A stretch of DNA of 64,000 nt from positions 136,192,297-136,256,296 of the forward strand of contig NC_084793.1 of the NCBI RefSeq assembly GCF_963169125.1, in the 5' to 3' direction. The notes beneath the pieces were generated by a model. That model was not told the DNA's origin. It made no database searches and saw only the letters and a program-made list of their open reading frames with translations. Positions 11,300-22,461 of the stretch are shown piece by piece. Positions within the stretch are counted from its first letter, which is position 1, and each line of letters begins with the position of its first letter. A program made the position numbers and the translations under genes. This DNA comes from Humulus lupulus. Lineage: Eukaryota > Streptophyta > Magnoliopsida > Rosales > Cannabaceae.

Positions 11300-14200
11300 T
11301 GTAATTTCGCCACTGAGGTCAGTTTTTTTTTTTTTTTGCATATTTTTTAAATTTAAGATGTATGAACTTCTGATGTCAATAAAATTTCCAAGTTCTTTAG
11401 TGAAACATTTTTCTTATGGTAATTAAATCTCGGTTTATGCCTAATAAATAGTTAATTATTTGAATTAAATTAATTATTTATTTAAAAGAATATTATTGTT
11501 AATATTAGCATATTAATGGGAAATAATATTTTGGGATTTATTTTATCATATAGTTTTATTTTTGTTTATTTTATTACATAGTATTATTAATTAAAGGATT
11601 AAATAATAATAATTCTACATTTTACGTGAAATGACCATTTTACCCCTTGTTTTGGATTTGATAAAATGGCACATTGGGAAAAATTATCTTTATGGATATT
11701 TTTAAGATTTAAAATGCTATTTTTTTTTTAATCTTTTTCTAATTATTATGCATCATTAAAATGGTAATATTTTATCATTATTGTTTTTTATTTTAAATTT
11801 GACCTAAATTTCCTATTTTTGAGGAGAGGGATCTGGTAGGTGATGTTTTCCAACCATATTGTTTCTTTTTTTTTTCTCATTCAAGACACAATTTTGGGAT
11901 CCTTTAAAGAGTAGAGGACCCGCTAAAGAGTGGAGGGCCCTTAAGCCGAGCACAACACATGTAACATAGTCATTATCATTTTTTTTTCGAAAAAAAAAAA
12001 GAGAAGAGCATCAGGTTGGAGTGTATACGAGTTCCGGGCAGTTTTGGGTGTTTGCGATCGATTCTTAGGGGCCTAAGGATCATCTTGGACATAGAGAAAT
12101 GAAGAGAAACCATTGAGAAAAAAAATCACAGTCCAAGCACCATTAAAACCGGTGTATCGGACATGAGGGAGACAAGTTCGAACGGAGGGCTTCCAACCAT
12201 TTTCTTGGGCTGGGGATTATTTCTTTGAGGTGCTGGAAATAGGAGATCACTTTGCAAGCAAAAAAAAACGGGACGAAACGCAACCAAAACAAAGCCCTAG
12301 GCTCACCAGTGTCGGAGAAGAAGGAACTCCGGCGTGAGCTCTGGCGAAGCCCTATCTGGGTATTTATGAAGGTTTTTTACTCAAATTTGTTTTGGTTTTC
12401 AAATCTCTGTAATTTTTATTATGATTGGAGAAGTTTGGGAATTTTTCGATATTTCCTTGAATTACTATGATTTATTGAAGATTAAATAGAGATTAATTAT
12501 GAAAAATATTTTTATTATTTAGAAAAATATGAGTTTATGTTTGAATGATCTCTGTACAATTTAGAACGACTTTGTATATTTAGATTTAAGCTTTGATCAT
12601 GTTTGATAATTTTCTTCAACTAGTTGCTTTTAAATATGTGATTTAATGAAATAAATGTGGGAAAATTATTTAAAGTATTATAAAATTTCTAAGAATGTTT
12701 GTGTATGTTTAAAATGGGATTCTAAGGCTCTCTATATTTTTTATTTCGAATTTGTATCATTTGTGAAATTTCCATGATTTATTTGAATTATTCTATACTT
12801 TAATTATGAAAAATATTAATGCTACTGTTCTGAACCCTAGTTAATTTTTGTGTGTTACTGTAAGGTTTAGAAACTAGACTGTACAGTTAGATTTTATTTT
12901 TAATCGAGTATGTATTTTTCTTGAATTAATTGGTTTCTCTATTAAAATAATTAAGAAAAATAGTTATTTTGTCCAGAAATTTCTAAAATAATTTTTGTAA
13001 GTTTATTTTGGACTTTTGAATAGCTCTCTATGTTTAGTTTTAATTTTGGGAAGGTTTTATATTTATTTGGATTATTTGGGTTTTATTTGGGAAATTGAGG
13101 AAAAATAATTTATAAATGTTAAAAATTATTTTTCTTGTCTTATATGAGCCTTTGCTGATTATTTAGGGTTTTGGAAAGTTGGTTGTTAAATTTTGTTGCT
13201 ATAAGATAATCTTTAGAAAATTATTGAGTCTTTTATGTAATTATGATATTAAATGACATTTTGGTAACTTTTCACGTAAAAAATATTTATATGAATTCAT
13301 GTTTTACATAAAAACATCCTTGTTTATGCATGTGACATTATGGTTTGAACCTTTGTGAAAAATGATTTTAATTTACGTGCCATGTACATTAAAATTGCAT
13401 AGCTAAATTATTCTAATAATTAGGGTTTTGAAATAAAACTCTAACGCCTATTTTTGTTTACTTTAATATGAAATTGTCGCTGTGTGATTGGACGTCTAGG
13501 AGTTAGCGGTCATTGAGGTGACACAGCAAGTGGATCGGGACACATCAGCGGACAACGCGCTGCTTAAGGTAAGAAGAGTGGACATTTGCGCATATGCGTA
13601 CAACCTTGTTTTCTTATTTGTTTAATTATGTAGTTATATTTGTGACCTGAATTGTTGCATTATGTTGGCTAGCATGAGGATAGTACTAGGGATTTTGGTT
13701 AGTAGACATGCTTAGATGATAGAGTAGGCGTGCTACTAGATTCTAGCTGCTTGTGTGGGTATAGCACTTGTAGGAATTATCTTGGGTGTGTATAACTCAG
13801 GATAATAGGATGCCACCACGGAACTGTCGAGTGTGAGTACAACGCAGGCTAGATAGGTGCCACTGTGGGAATTCCAAGTGTGAGTACAGTGCAGGCAAGG
13901 CAGATTACATATCGTGTCCAATCAACATGACTTGTTAGTATTTATGTGTGGGATATAACACACATTATGTAGGTGTGATATTGTGTTTATATATCACACG
14001 ATGGTTATTATGTTTATGATGTTTATTTATGTTTATTTGAAAGTTTATGTTTTCTGGTTTGGGGAGTTATGTCCTACATAGCTCTTCTTACTGCGCGTTA
14101 ACTCACGGGTAAGCTGTGTGCAGGTAAAGGCAAATTGAAGTAGTGAGTGGTGCATGCTCGAGGCATGGACGGAACATGTTAGAGGCTAGGCTCCGGTTAT

Positions 14201-14432
14201 TTTATGTTTTTAGAAATAAATGTCATGTTTTTAATTTTCAAACTTAAACGGTTATTTTCTTTACGTTGTTGTTATTAAACCTAGCGTCCAACATTTTTAT
14301 TTTTAAATAATGAGATCTCATTGTTTGTTTAAATTTTAAATAAATATTTTATTTTAGTGTCTTAAAGTATTTATTTGTTTATTATTTTAAGCGGACTCCC
14401 TAAGTAACGTCCCGGGAAATCGGGGCGTTACA
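11300..14432 (+). mobile_element. Probable long solo LTR in Tat1 gag
   Basis: The right end is GGGGCGTTACA, as in Tekay LTRs. Near 14095-14180 there is text matching the 3' part of Tekay LTRs ('ctcacgggtaagctgtgtgcaggtaaaggcaa'-like). The sequence is T-rich and has no coding frame. The most likely left end is TGTAATTTCGCC at 11300, but the flanks (AATTT and AGGAG) do not match. The left part may therefore be rearranged or the boundary wrong. It clearly interrupts Tat1 gag, because gag text lies on both sides. Confidence 0.55.
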
Positions 14433-15482
14433 AGGAGATGTACTTGTCTCCTTTGTTCTTCTTTCTCCTTTCCACATCAGGAGTATTGCCTTCATTCTTC
14501 TTCCTCTTGAAAGAGTAATCATTGGAAGAGTGCACATCAATTAGTGTTGTCGAGCTTGCAACTGGGTTCATATTCATTGTTGTAGTTATAGGGGCTGGAG
14601 GTGCTAGTTGTAGTGTTGATCTGGCATCCTCTACGTTAATGAATCTCTAGGCTCGCTCTTTAATTCCATTATGGTTCGAACTTGTTTTCGCTGTAGGTCA
14701 TCCCACATGGCACTTCCTAGAAGGATTCCAACTCAAATGGCCATTAGGTGACTGTTGTCGTCAACATCTCATGCTCTGGCAGCCTCAATATTGACTCTAC
14801 CAATATACTTTTTGAAAGATTCTCCTGGTTGTTGCTTGATATTGGTCAGAGATGAAGCCTCGGGCTTAATACTTTTTGCAGCTCGAAACTACTTTTTGAA
14901 GTCCTTGGATAACTGTTCCCACGAAGAGATGGAATGTTTGTGAAACTTATTGAACCAACTATTTGTTGCTTCTATAAGAGTTGTTGGGAACAACATACAT
15001 CTGAGCTCGAAACCCACATTGTTGGCTCTCATTACCGTGTTAAAGGTGCTTAGATGACTACCTGGGTCGGTACTTCCATCATTTGGAGTCACGTTGGGTA
15101 TTTTGAACCCATTTGCAAATTTTATGCTCGAAATGTGATGAACAAAAGGTTCAAGCTCCTCGTCTAAGTCGTACGCCTTTTCTTTGTTTTTTCCTTCTCG
15201 AAGGGGACTGAACTGCTCCTCGAGCATATTAATTCTCTCCTTAACCATGTATACTAGAGGCGGTGCCTTTACCTTGGGGAGCTGGTTATTTTTCAAAGGA
15301 ACTCCAATTCCTTGTTGCAGTATTGGGTTATAATTATTCCCATACACTAGTTGTAGAGGCTTTCCTCGTTGGGCATTCAGATGAGCCCTCTAAATGGTCT
15401 CAGAGATCAGGTCCGTTATTCGGGTACGTTATTCGGGTAGTTTTCATAGTATCACGGCTCGGTGTTATATACGCTCACTAAC
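14433..15482 (-). pseudogene. Tat1 gag middle part
   Basis: The best stretch (15347-14889, minus) reads KVKAPPLVYMVKERINMLEEQ, then FANGFKIPNVTPNDGSTDPGSHL, then a region ending SWEQLSKDFKK. 'Y.G..DP..HL..F' and 'W...L...F' are hallmark gag core positions of Tat elements. Downstream (14888-14433) the frame continues as RAAKSIKPEASSL and QQPGESFKKYI before stops. Element A enters at 15483 and the N-terminus continues at 43360. Confidence 0.7.
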
Positions 15483-17052
15483 TGTAACACCCTACTAATC
15501 CAGGACCGTTACACTGTGTGTTTAAAATAGTGCTTAGCTTGTCAAGCGAGTCATTTGGACTCAATAGTGTAATTAAAGTGAATTAAAGGTTTAGGTACTA
15601 AATTTTTTTTATCAAAATGTTTAAATTTTGAATATTTACAAGGGATCCCAAAAGAGTTTAAACCAAAACATAATTAGAACAATGTTCACAAAATAGTCGA
15701 CCTAGGCGACAAAATGGACTCTCAATTTAGTCCCTCGGATATCTCGACCTTGACAATCGAGCATGCCGAACATGTATGCGCCACTCTAAAGCCCTCTGAC
15801 TTATGGCTAGTCGACTTTGCCCTTGCCCTTACTTGCACCATAGAGCACCCGTGGGCCAAGGCCCAGCAAGAAAACCCAACAAGGCATTGTAAATATTCAA
15901 TTAAACATAAACAATAAACATCATGCTTCACAGAAAATAAGCAACTCATTTCAGCATATAAATCATTTGCACAGCTTGTGCCGAGCGAGGCGCATCATTG
16001 AGCGCCAAGCTTACGTCCCGTGTCGGGCGAGTGTGTACAACACTCCCATAATGGCCTTGCCATCACGACCTACACTCTACATTATTATCGCCAAATACAG
16101 CCCATTTCGATCAACCACAGATAGATATAATGCAACTAGGTGCAACAAACACAAATATAATACAGGGTACACAACCCTAGCTAAACATCCAAATATATGG
16201 TTATAACTGTTCGCATATCAATATTGAGGCCAATGCCCAGCTCTATGTGCATGTGCCAGTTTTCTTACCACGAGTCATGTGCTAAAGACGGGCGACCTCA
16301 AGTGCATTCCTTTTCCAAAGTCCCTCGGAAACCCTAGTCACAACGTTAGTTAAAAGCTTATTAGGAACTCAATCTAATTACGGTTTCCAAAGCTAAACCC
16401 TAGCTCTCAAAACCTCAAATTCCATTCAACAGGGTAATGGAAACGTCCCCCGAGCCCCCAAGTGGATCCACAAACAATTCCTCAAAAATCCTGACCTAAC
16501 TCACAAAAATACGGAAAAACCAATTTTTGGACACCTGGCACAATCGCGCTAGCATATGGGCGCTGTCGCGCTACTCAAAACTTTGGGGTTTCTACACCCC
16601 TAGCACGGTCGCGCCTTTCCCTAGAGTGATCGAGCTATTGCAAAATCCATGAGTCTTTGGGACACTAGCGCGGTCGTGCTAGACCCTAGAACAATCACGG
16701 TAGGTCCTTGGAAGTTCCAAAAATACCCCTTGGCTGGACCCAAGCCGAGTATTTATCCCTGTTGTGACTTTCTGCTAAAACTGTTCAAAAGGATCCACTC
16801 ATGCCAAAAATCACATGTATGCACATAATAATGTGGTCTCAAGCACATAGCATACACAAATTACAAATATACGATCAATGAGTCAATATTAAAAAAATGC
16901 CATTTTTTAACAAAAGCAAGTCTTTAAGCACATTTACACATAATCATGCATACTTAGTTATATAATAATATAATTCACATAATTACCCCACGTGCCCTTC
17001 CAATGCGCTAATCAAGGTATTAAACCCTCATTAGGAGTTTTGGGATGCTACA
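15483..17052 (-). mobile_element. 3' LTR of element A
   Basis: It runs from TGTAACACCCTAC to GGGATGCTACA on the plus strand. The inner side is followed by AATATCCCCTCTTAATAG, the complement of a polypurine tract next to a 3' LTR. At 1570 bp it is shorter than its partner, because about 0.7 kb present in the 5' LTR (roughly 32990-33820) is absent. It shows a palindromic GC-rich block (16545-16700) with repeated TCGCGC text. Confidence 0.75.
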
Positions 17053-19476
17053 AATATCCCCTCTTAATAGAAATTTCGCCCTCGAAATTTACCTGAACAA
17101 CTCAAGATACTAGTCCCGCGTATCCGTCTCTAGCTCCCAAGTTGCTCCCTCTACCTTGTTGTTCCTCCATAGTACTTTTACCAAGGAGATACTCTTGCTT
17201 CGTAAGACTTTATCTTTCCTGTCTAGGATATGTACTGGCCTCTCCTCATAAGATAGTCATGTTGTAACTCTAGGGTCTCATAACTCAGCATGTGTGTTGT
17301 ATTCGACACATACCTCCAAAGCATCGATACATGAAACACATTATGGATTCCCGATAAAGTTGGAGGCATACCCAATCTATAAGCTACCTACCCAATCCTC
17401 TCCAAGAATTCAAAAGGTCCAACAAACCTAGGGTTCAATTTCCTTTTCTTCCCAAACCATTTTACTCATTTCATCGGTGAAACTCAGAGAAAAATGTAGT
17501 CCCCAACTTGGAAATCCACATTCTTATGATTTGGGCCAGCATAGCTTTTCTGTCTACGTTGTGAAGCAATCATTCAAGCTCTAATCTTCTCAATGGATTC
17601 ACTAGTCCTCTGAACTGCCTCTGGACCAAGATACTTCCTCTCACCCATTTCATCCCAATGGATGGGTGATCTGGACTTCATACCATACAACATCTTATAC
17701 GGAGCCACCCCCGATCATCGGCTGGTAACTGTTGTTGCAAGAGAACTCAATCAAGGGAAGATACTTACTCCACGATCCCTCAAAATCCAATACACATTGG
17801 TTAAGCATGTCCTCCAATATCTAAATCATCCTCTCATATTTCCCATCTGTCTTGGGATGATAAGTTGTACACAACTTCAGCCGTGTACCCATAGCCTTCT
17901 GTAGTCCTCCGCAGAACTTAGAAGTGAAGGTGGGGTCCTGATCTGATATAATAGAATTCAGAGCTCCATAGAGACGTACAATCCCCTTTACATATAACTC
18001 AGTGTACTGATCTACAGTATAATTCATTCTCACAGGCAAAAGTGAGCTGACTTGGTATATCGATCCATGACTGTTCTAGGCAATCCAACCACAAAGTCCA
18101 TGGTTATATCCTCCCATTTTCATTCAGGAATACTCAAAGGCTGTAATAATCCCACTGGCCTCTAGTGTTCATCTTTCACTTGCTGGCAAGTTAGGCACTT
18201 AGCCACATACTCAACCACATCTTTCTTCATTCCTAGTCACCAGTACAAAGGTTTCAAGTCCTGATACATCTTCTTAGTGCCTGGGTGTAACGAGTATAGA
18301 GTGGTATGAGACTCATCCAATATCTCTCTCTTGATACCAACATTCATCGTCACACATATCCAATCCTTATACCTCAGCATACCAGTCTCAGAGACCACGA
18401 AGTCCTTAGCCACTCCAGCTAAGACGTCCTCTCGATGCTTCACCAATTGAGGATCATCCCTCTGAGCCTCCCTTATCATCTCAAGAAGTGTAGACTACAG
18501 AGTAATATTGGCCAACTAACCTATCACAAACTCTATCCCTGCTCTAGTCATATCCTCTGCCAACTTCCCTGACATATGCTTTGAGCCAAACAACGGCCCC
18601 AAACCTCTCCGACATAAGGCATCTGCTACCACATTAGCTTTCTCTGGATGGTAGAGGATTTCACAATCATAATCATTTACCAGTTCCAACCAACGTCTTT
18701 GCCTCATGTTCAAATCCTTCTGTGTGAAGAAGTACTTCAAACTCTTTTGATTAGTGTATATCTCGCACTTCTCCCCATACAAATAATGTCGCCACAACTT
18801 CAGTGCGAATACCACCGCTGCCAGCTCTAAATCGTGAGTAGGGTACCATTGTTCATATTCCTTCAACTATCGTGAGGCATAGGCGATCACCTTCCTCACA
18901 TGCATCAGAACACAACCCAACCCCTGTCTCGAAGTGTCGCAGTAAACCACAAACTTTTCCTGATCTAAAGGAAAATTTGAGTACTGGTGGAGTAATCAAC
19001 CGCCATTTCAACTCCTAAAAATTGTTCCCACACCTATCAGTCCACACAAAATTCAGGTTCTTATGTGGCAGCTTAGTCAAAGGCGTTGCAATTCTCGATA
19101 ATCCTTCAACAAAATTGTCGATAATACCCCGCCAATTCAAGGAAACTTCTAATCTCTAAAGCACACCTTGGCCTTGGCCAATCTCTCACCACCTCTATCT
19201 TGGTCGGAACCACCATAATCCCATCCATACTGATAATATGACCAAGAAACGTCACGTGAGGCAACCAAAAATCACACTTCTTTAACTTGGCATATAACCT
19301 GTGCTCCCTTAGCCTCTGTAATAACAACCAAAGATGCTCCTTGTGTTCTACCTTTGATTGGGAGTAAATAAGTATATCGTCAATTGACACAATCATGAAC
19401 TTGTCCAGATAATTTTTGAACACCCTGTTCCTCAGATCCATGAACGTTGTCGGGGCATTGGTTAGTCCAAAGGACA
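17053..19476 (-). pseudogene. Element A pol: RT C-terminus, RNase H, integrase
   Basis: On the minus strand 19471-19106 encodes the second half of RT, including [10 protein letters not shown] with both catalytic Asp residues and TFLGHIIS. 18866-18516 is RNase H ([42 protein letters not shown]). 18479-18237 and 18039-17821 are integrase pieces (HTTLYSLHPGTKKMYQDL; IISDQDPTFTSKF with a catalytic Asp; YHPKTDGKYERM with the Glu). Frameshifts and stops divide them. The end near 17060 carries the polypurine tract. RT is cut at 19476 by element B and continues at 31745. Confidence 0.8.
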
Positions 19477-21766
19477 TGCAATGACCCAAAATCACTAATA
19501 TGGCTTAAGGGCCCTGATTAGTGTGCCAGGAGGGCATAATTGGCTTATGTGTGGATTTATTGATTTAATGCATGATTACATGATAAGCATGCCTGTATGA
19601 TTATTTGAATGTAAATGTGATTAAATGTTATATCTGTGAGAACCACATTATTATGTGGGTATATTTGTAGCGTGCGACTTGAGGCGATCCAAGGGAGCTA
19701 GATAGCAGGAAAAGTCACAACGAGGCTTAATATTTGATTTTGGATAAGTCAGGGGTATCTTAGGAATCAGGTAGTTATTTAGACTATCGGGTTATGGAAA
19801 TAAATATATGGAGATATATTTGAGGATAGAAAGCTTAGGCGGGAATATTGGGGAAATTTACCCTTTTGCCCTCGGGGACGTATCCGGCACCCCGAGCCTC
19901 GGGATTGACTTAACTGATTAGGATTAGACAAAGTTAATGAAAACAGGGGAACAAAACACAAACTGACTCATACCCTCTCTCTCCTCTTCTCTTCTCTTTT
20001 CTCTCCCAAGAAACCACAGAAAATTCAAGAGAAATCACCTGGAATTTAGTGATTTTGGCTGGAAACTTGTAGGTTAAATCCAGTGCTCAGCTAAGGAAAC
20101 TCAACCAAGATTAAGGTAAGGGTTTAGTCATATCTCTGAGCATTTGAAATTTGAGCTTTGACTGGGTATTAAAGGAGTTTATGGTTTTGATGTTTAAGGA
20201 TTGAATTAAGCTGAGAAGATTGGATTTTAGCTCAGGAATTTGTCAAGAAGGTGGTTCAGCAAAAGAGGTAAGCTTCAATTCATATTCAGAGGTTAAATTT
20301 TGAGTTTTGCATAAGTGGTTTTGGTGTTTAGAGTTGCTGGGTTTCAGAGAATCAAAATGGGGTTTTAGTAGGTTTTTGGGCTAAATTCCTGTTGGATTAT
20401 GTTGTTAGAGTCATGATAAAAGTTTTGTGATTAATGGATTTTGAGTTAGGGTAATTTGGAATGGTTTTGGATGGGGTTAGGATGCTAGAAATGGTGGTTT
20501 TTTCTGGGCACGAAGGAAAGGGCCACGACTCTGTTCTAGAGCGCTGCGACTCTACGGAGCAAGAGAGCCAAGGAGGCTCGGCCAGGGTAGAGCGCCGCGG
20601 CGCCCTTGGGCAGGGCTGCGGCGCGTGTCTGTTTGCTGGGGGCCTTGGGCTTTGTTTTAGAGGTGGGCCACGACTAGGCTTCAAGGGTCGCAGCCCTTGG
20701 GTGCATTCTTGAACATTTGGGGATTTTAGGCGCGGGAGTCTAGCCTAGGGTGCTCGGGATCGATTTCCCCACCGTGCTTGGTAGAATTTGATGTCCCAGA
20801 AGCTAGTATTGTACCCGAAAACCTTTACTTGAATATTAATGGAACCCAATACCTTGGTTGTGACTATGTGTTAAAGCTAGGGCTCAGGAACAAAATGTGC
20901 TTATGTAGCGCCGCTCGTAATTAGTGAACGTAAAAACTAAAGGTAAGAAAACTGCACCTGGTTGTGTATCTGTATTGGATCTAAGGGTTCCCTAACATGT
21001 ATGCTTGAAAGGATGGTATTATGCCATGTAAACAGTGAACCAACGGCCTAAGAGTGCCAAGGGTTACACTAGCGCACAGGGCGCGGCTTGGCCACTGGTA
21101 GCCGAGGACAGCTTATTATGCACTAAGCTCGGTTTAAGCGGGCTGGAGTCAGTGGGGTAAACAGAGGTGCGGCCTAAGTTGTCGACCCTAACTATTATGT
21201 GACCTGATTATTATGAGACTTGAATGTTATCTGTGATTAGTTGCATCTTTGATTATGAGTATATGCTGAATGGTTAATGTGGATTATTAAATGGTTGATC
21301 ACGCTTAAAGAATTGACTTTCTGTTATTGTTGTTTGTGTTGCACGTTATGTTTTCTTGCTGGGCCTTGGCTCACGGGTGCTACATGGTGCAAGTAAAGGC
21401 AAGGGCAAGCTTGATCAGCCCTGACTTGGAGAGCTCTGCGAGCTGAATGTACATGACTAGTTGCTCAGCCGCCACGGTTGAGGTTTAGGCAGGGGCGCAA
21501 GAACCAGAAAAGTCTATTTTGCCTTAGTATGGCTGATGGCTATCTGTATTTTGGGGATTCTGTAAACCAACTTTTAACTCTATTTCTTTTTGGGATCCCA
21601 TGTATAAAACTATTAAATTATATAAAATGAAACTTTGAGACCAAAACCTTTTTAACCCTAGCTCATACATGTTTAGTGACACGTTTTTAAATTAATGACT
21701 TGATTAGCAAGTCCTGCACCTTTATAAGTACACAGTGTAGCGGTCTTGGCTATCCAGGGTGTTACA
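19477..21766 (+). mobile_element. 5' LTR of element B
   Basis: It starts TGCAATGACCC (the 3' copy has TGTAACGACCC) and ends GGGTGTTACA. At 2290 bp it is long, as usual for Tekay. It contains a GC-rich block of repeated CCGCGGCGC and CGACT text at 20515-20705. The phrase 'ttcttgctgggccttggctcacgggtgc' near 21350 is shared with other Tekay LTRs here. Antisense open frames inside it are LTR sequence, not genes. Confidence 0.92.
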
Positions 21767-21769
21767 ACT

Positions 21770-21781
21770 TGGTACCAGAGC
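21770..21781 (+). promoter_or_regulatory. Primer binding site of element B
   Basis: TGGTACCAGAGC, four bases after the LTR end, matches the plant initiator tRNA-Met 3' end type (TGGTATCAGAGC) with one change. It is the site where minus-strand DNA synthesis starts. Confidence 0.85.
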
Positions 21782-22240
21782 ATCCTAGGTTTAAGGGTTC
21801 CTGAAGACCGGCTGGACATGTACATTCGCTGCTAGAGACAAGCTCGAATCAGGGTTCGGTAATGTGTATATGTGCTTATATGCCTGAAATGAATTATAAA
21901 TGTTGTTTTTTATTGGATTAATAGGAAGCATGAGATACTGATAGGGCCTGGCCCTTGAGTGCTGTGTGAGAATATTGTGGCATGTTTATTAGCATCGCCG
22001 TGCATGTAAATGAATATTTGGATGATTAAAGTGCATAATGTGTATGGATGAATGCTTGATTCATAGCTATTGTGTGAAGGGATTGAGGAATGCGTATTAG
22101 CAGCCAGTGCATGTGGATAAATGCTTATATGTTGATTTCTTGTGATTGGTTATGTTCCATTGGTGAACTTTGAAGAAGCTTTTACCCTGTCATCATGGTC
22201 TGATTGCCGAGTCGTTGATTGCAGATTGACTTGGATAACT

Positions 22241-22461
22241 ATGCGTCCAAGAAAATCTACGCGACTAGCCGGCACTAGGTTTGGGACCGGGGGTGATGAC
22301 CAGGGCCAGATTCCTTCCGCCAGTCCCTGAGAACTGGCAGCAACTCATGGCAGATATGCAGGCTCTACTACAGAGCCAGGATGAACAGATTCGCCTATTG
22401 CGATAGTAGGCTCCATCAGGGAACGCTGCCCCTATTGTACCACCTGCAGTGGTACTGGTTG
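22241..22461 (+). pseudogene. gag N-terminus of element B
   Basis: From ATG 22241 the frame reads MRPRKSTRLAGTRFGTGGDD and stops at 22328. A shifted frame continues with text equivalent to the 'ENWQQL.ADMQALLQSQDEQIRLL' part of Tekay gag. A solo LTR breaks it at 22462. The N-terminal basic stretch and following coiled region are usual for this gag. It cannot be translated through. Confidence 0.6.

Noticed and set aside
12252..12470. A 72-codon frame in the LTR at 11300-14432
   Set aside because: Short, no motif, T-rich composition of the surrounding LTR.
20397..20712. Overlapping open frames of 83-95 codons in both LTRs of element B (also 30395-30689)
   Set aside because: They repeat only because LTRs are duplicated; they lie in the GC-rich repeat block on both strands, and their composition is that of the repeat.
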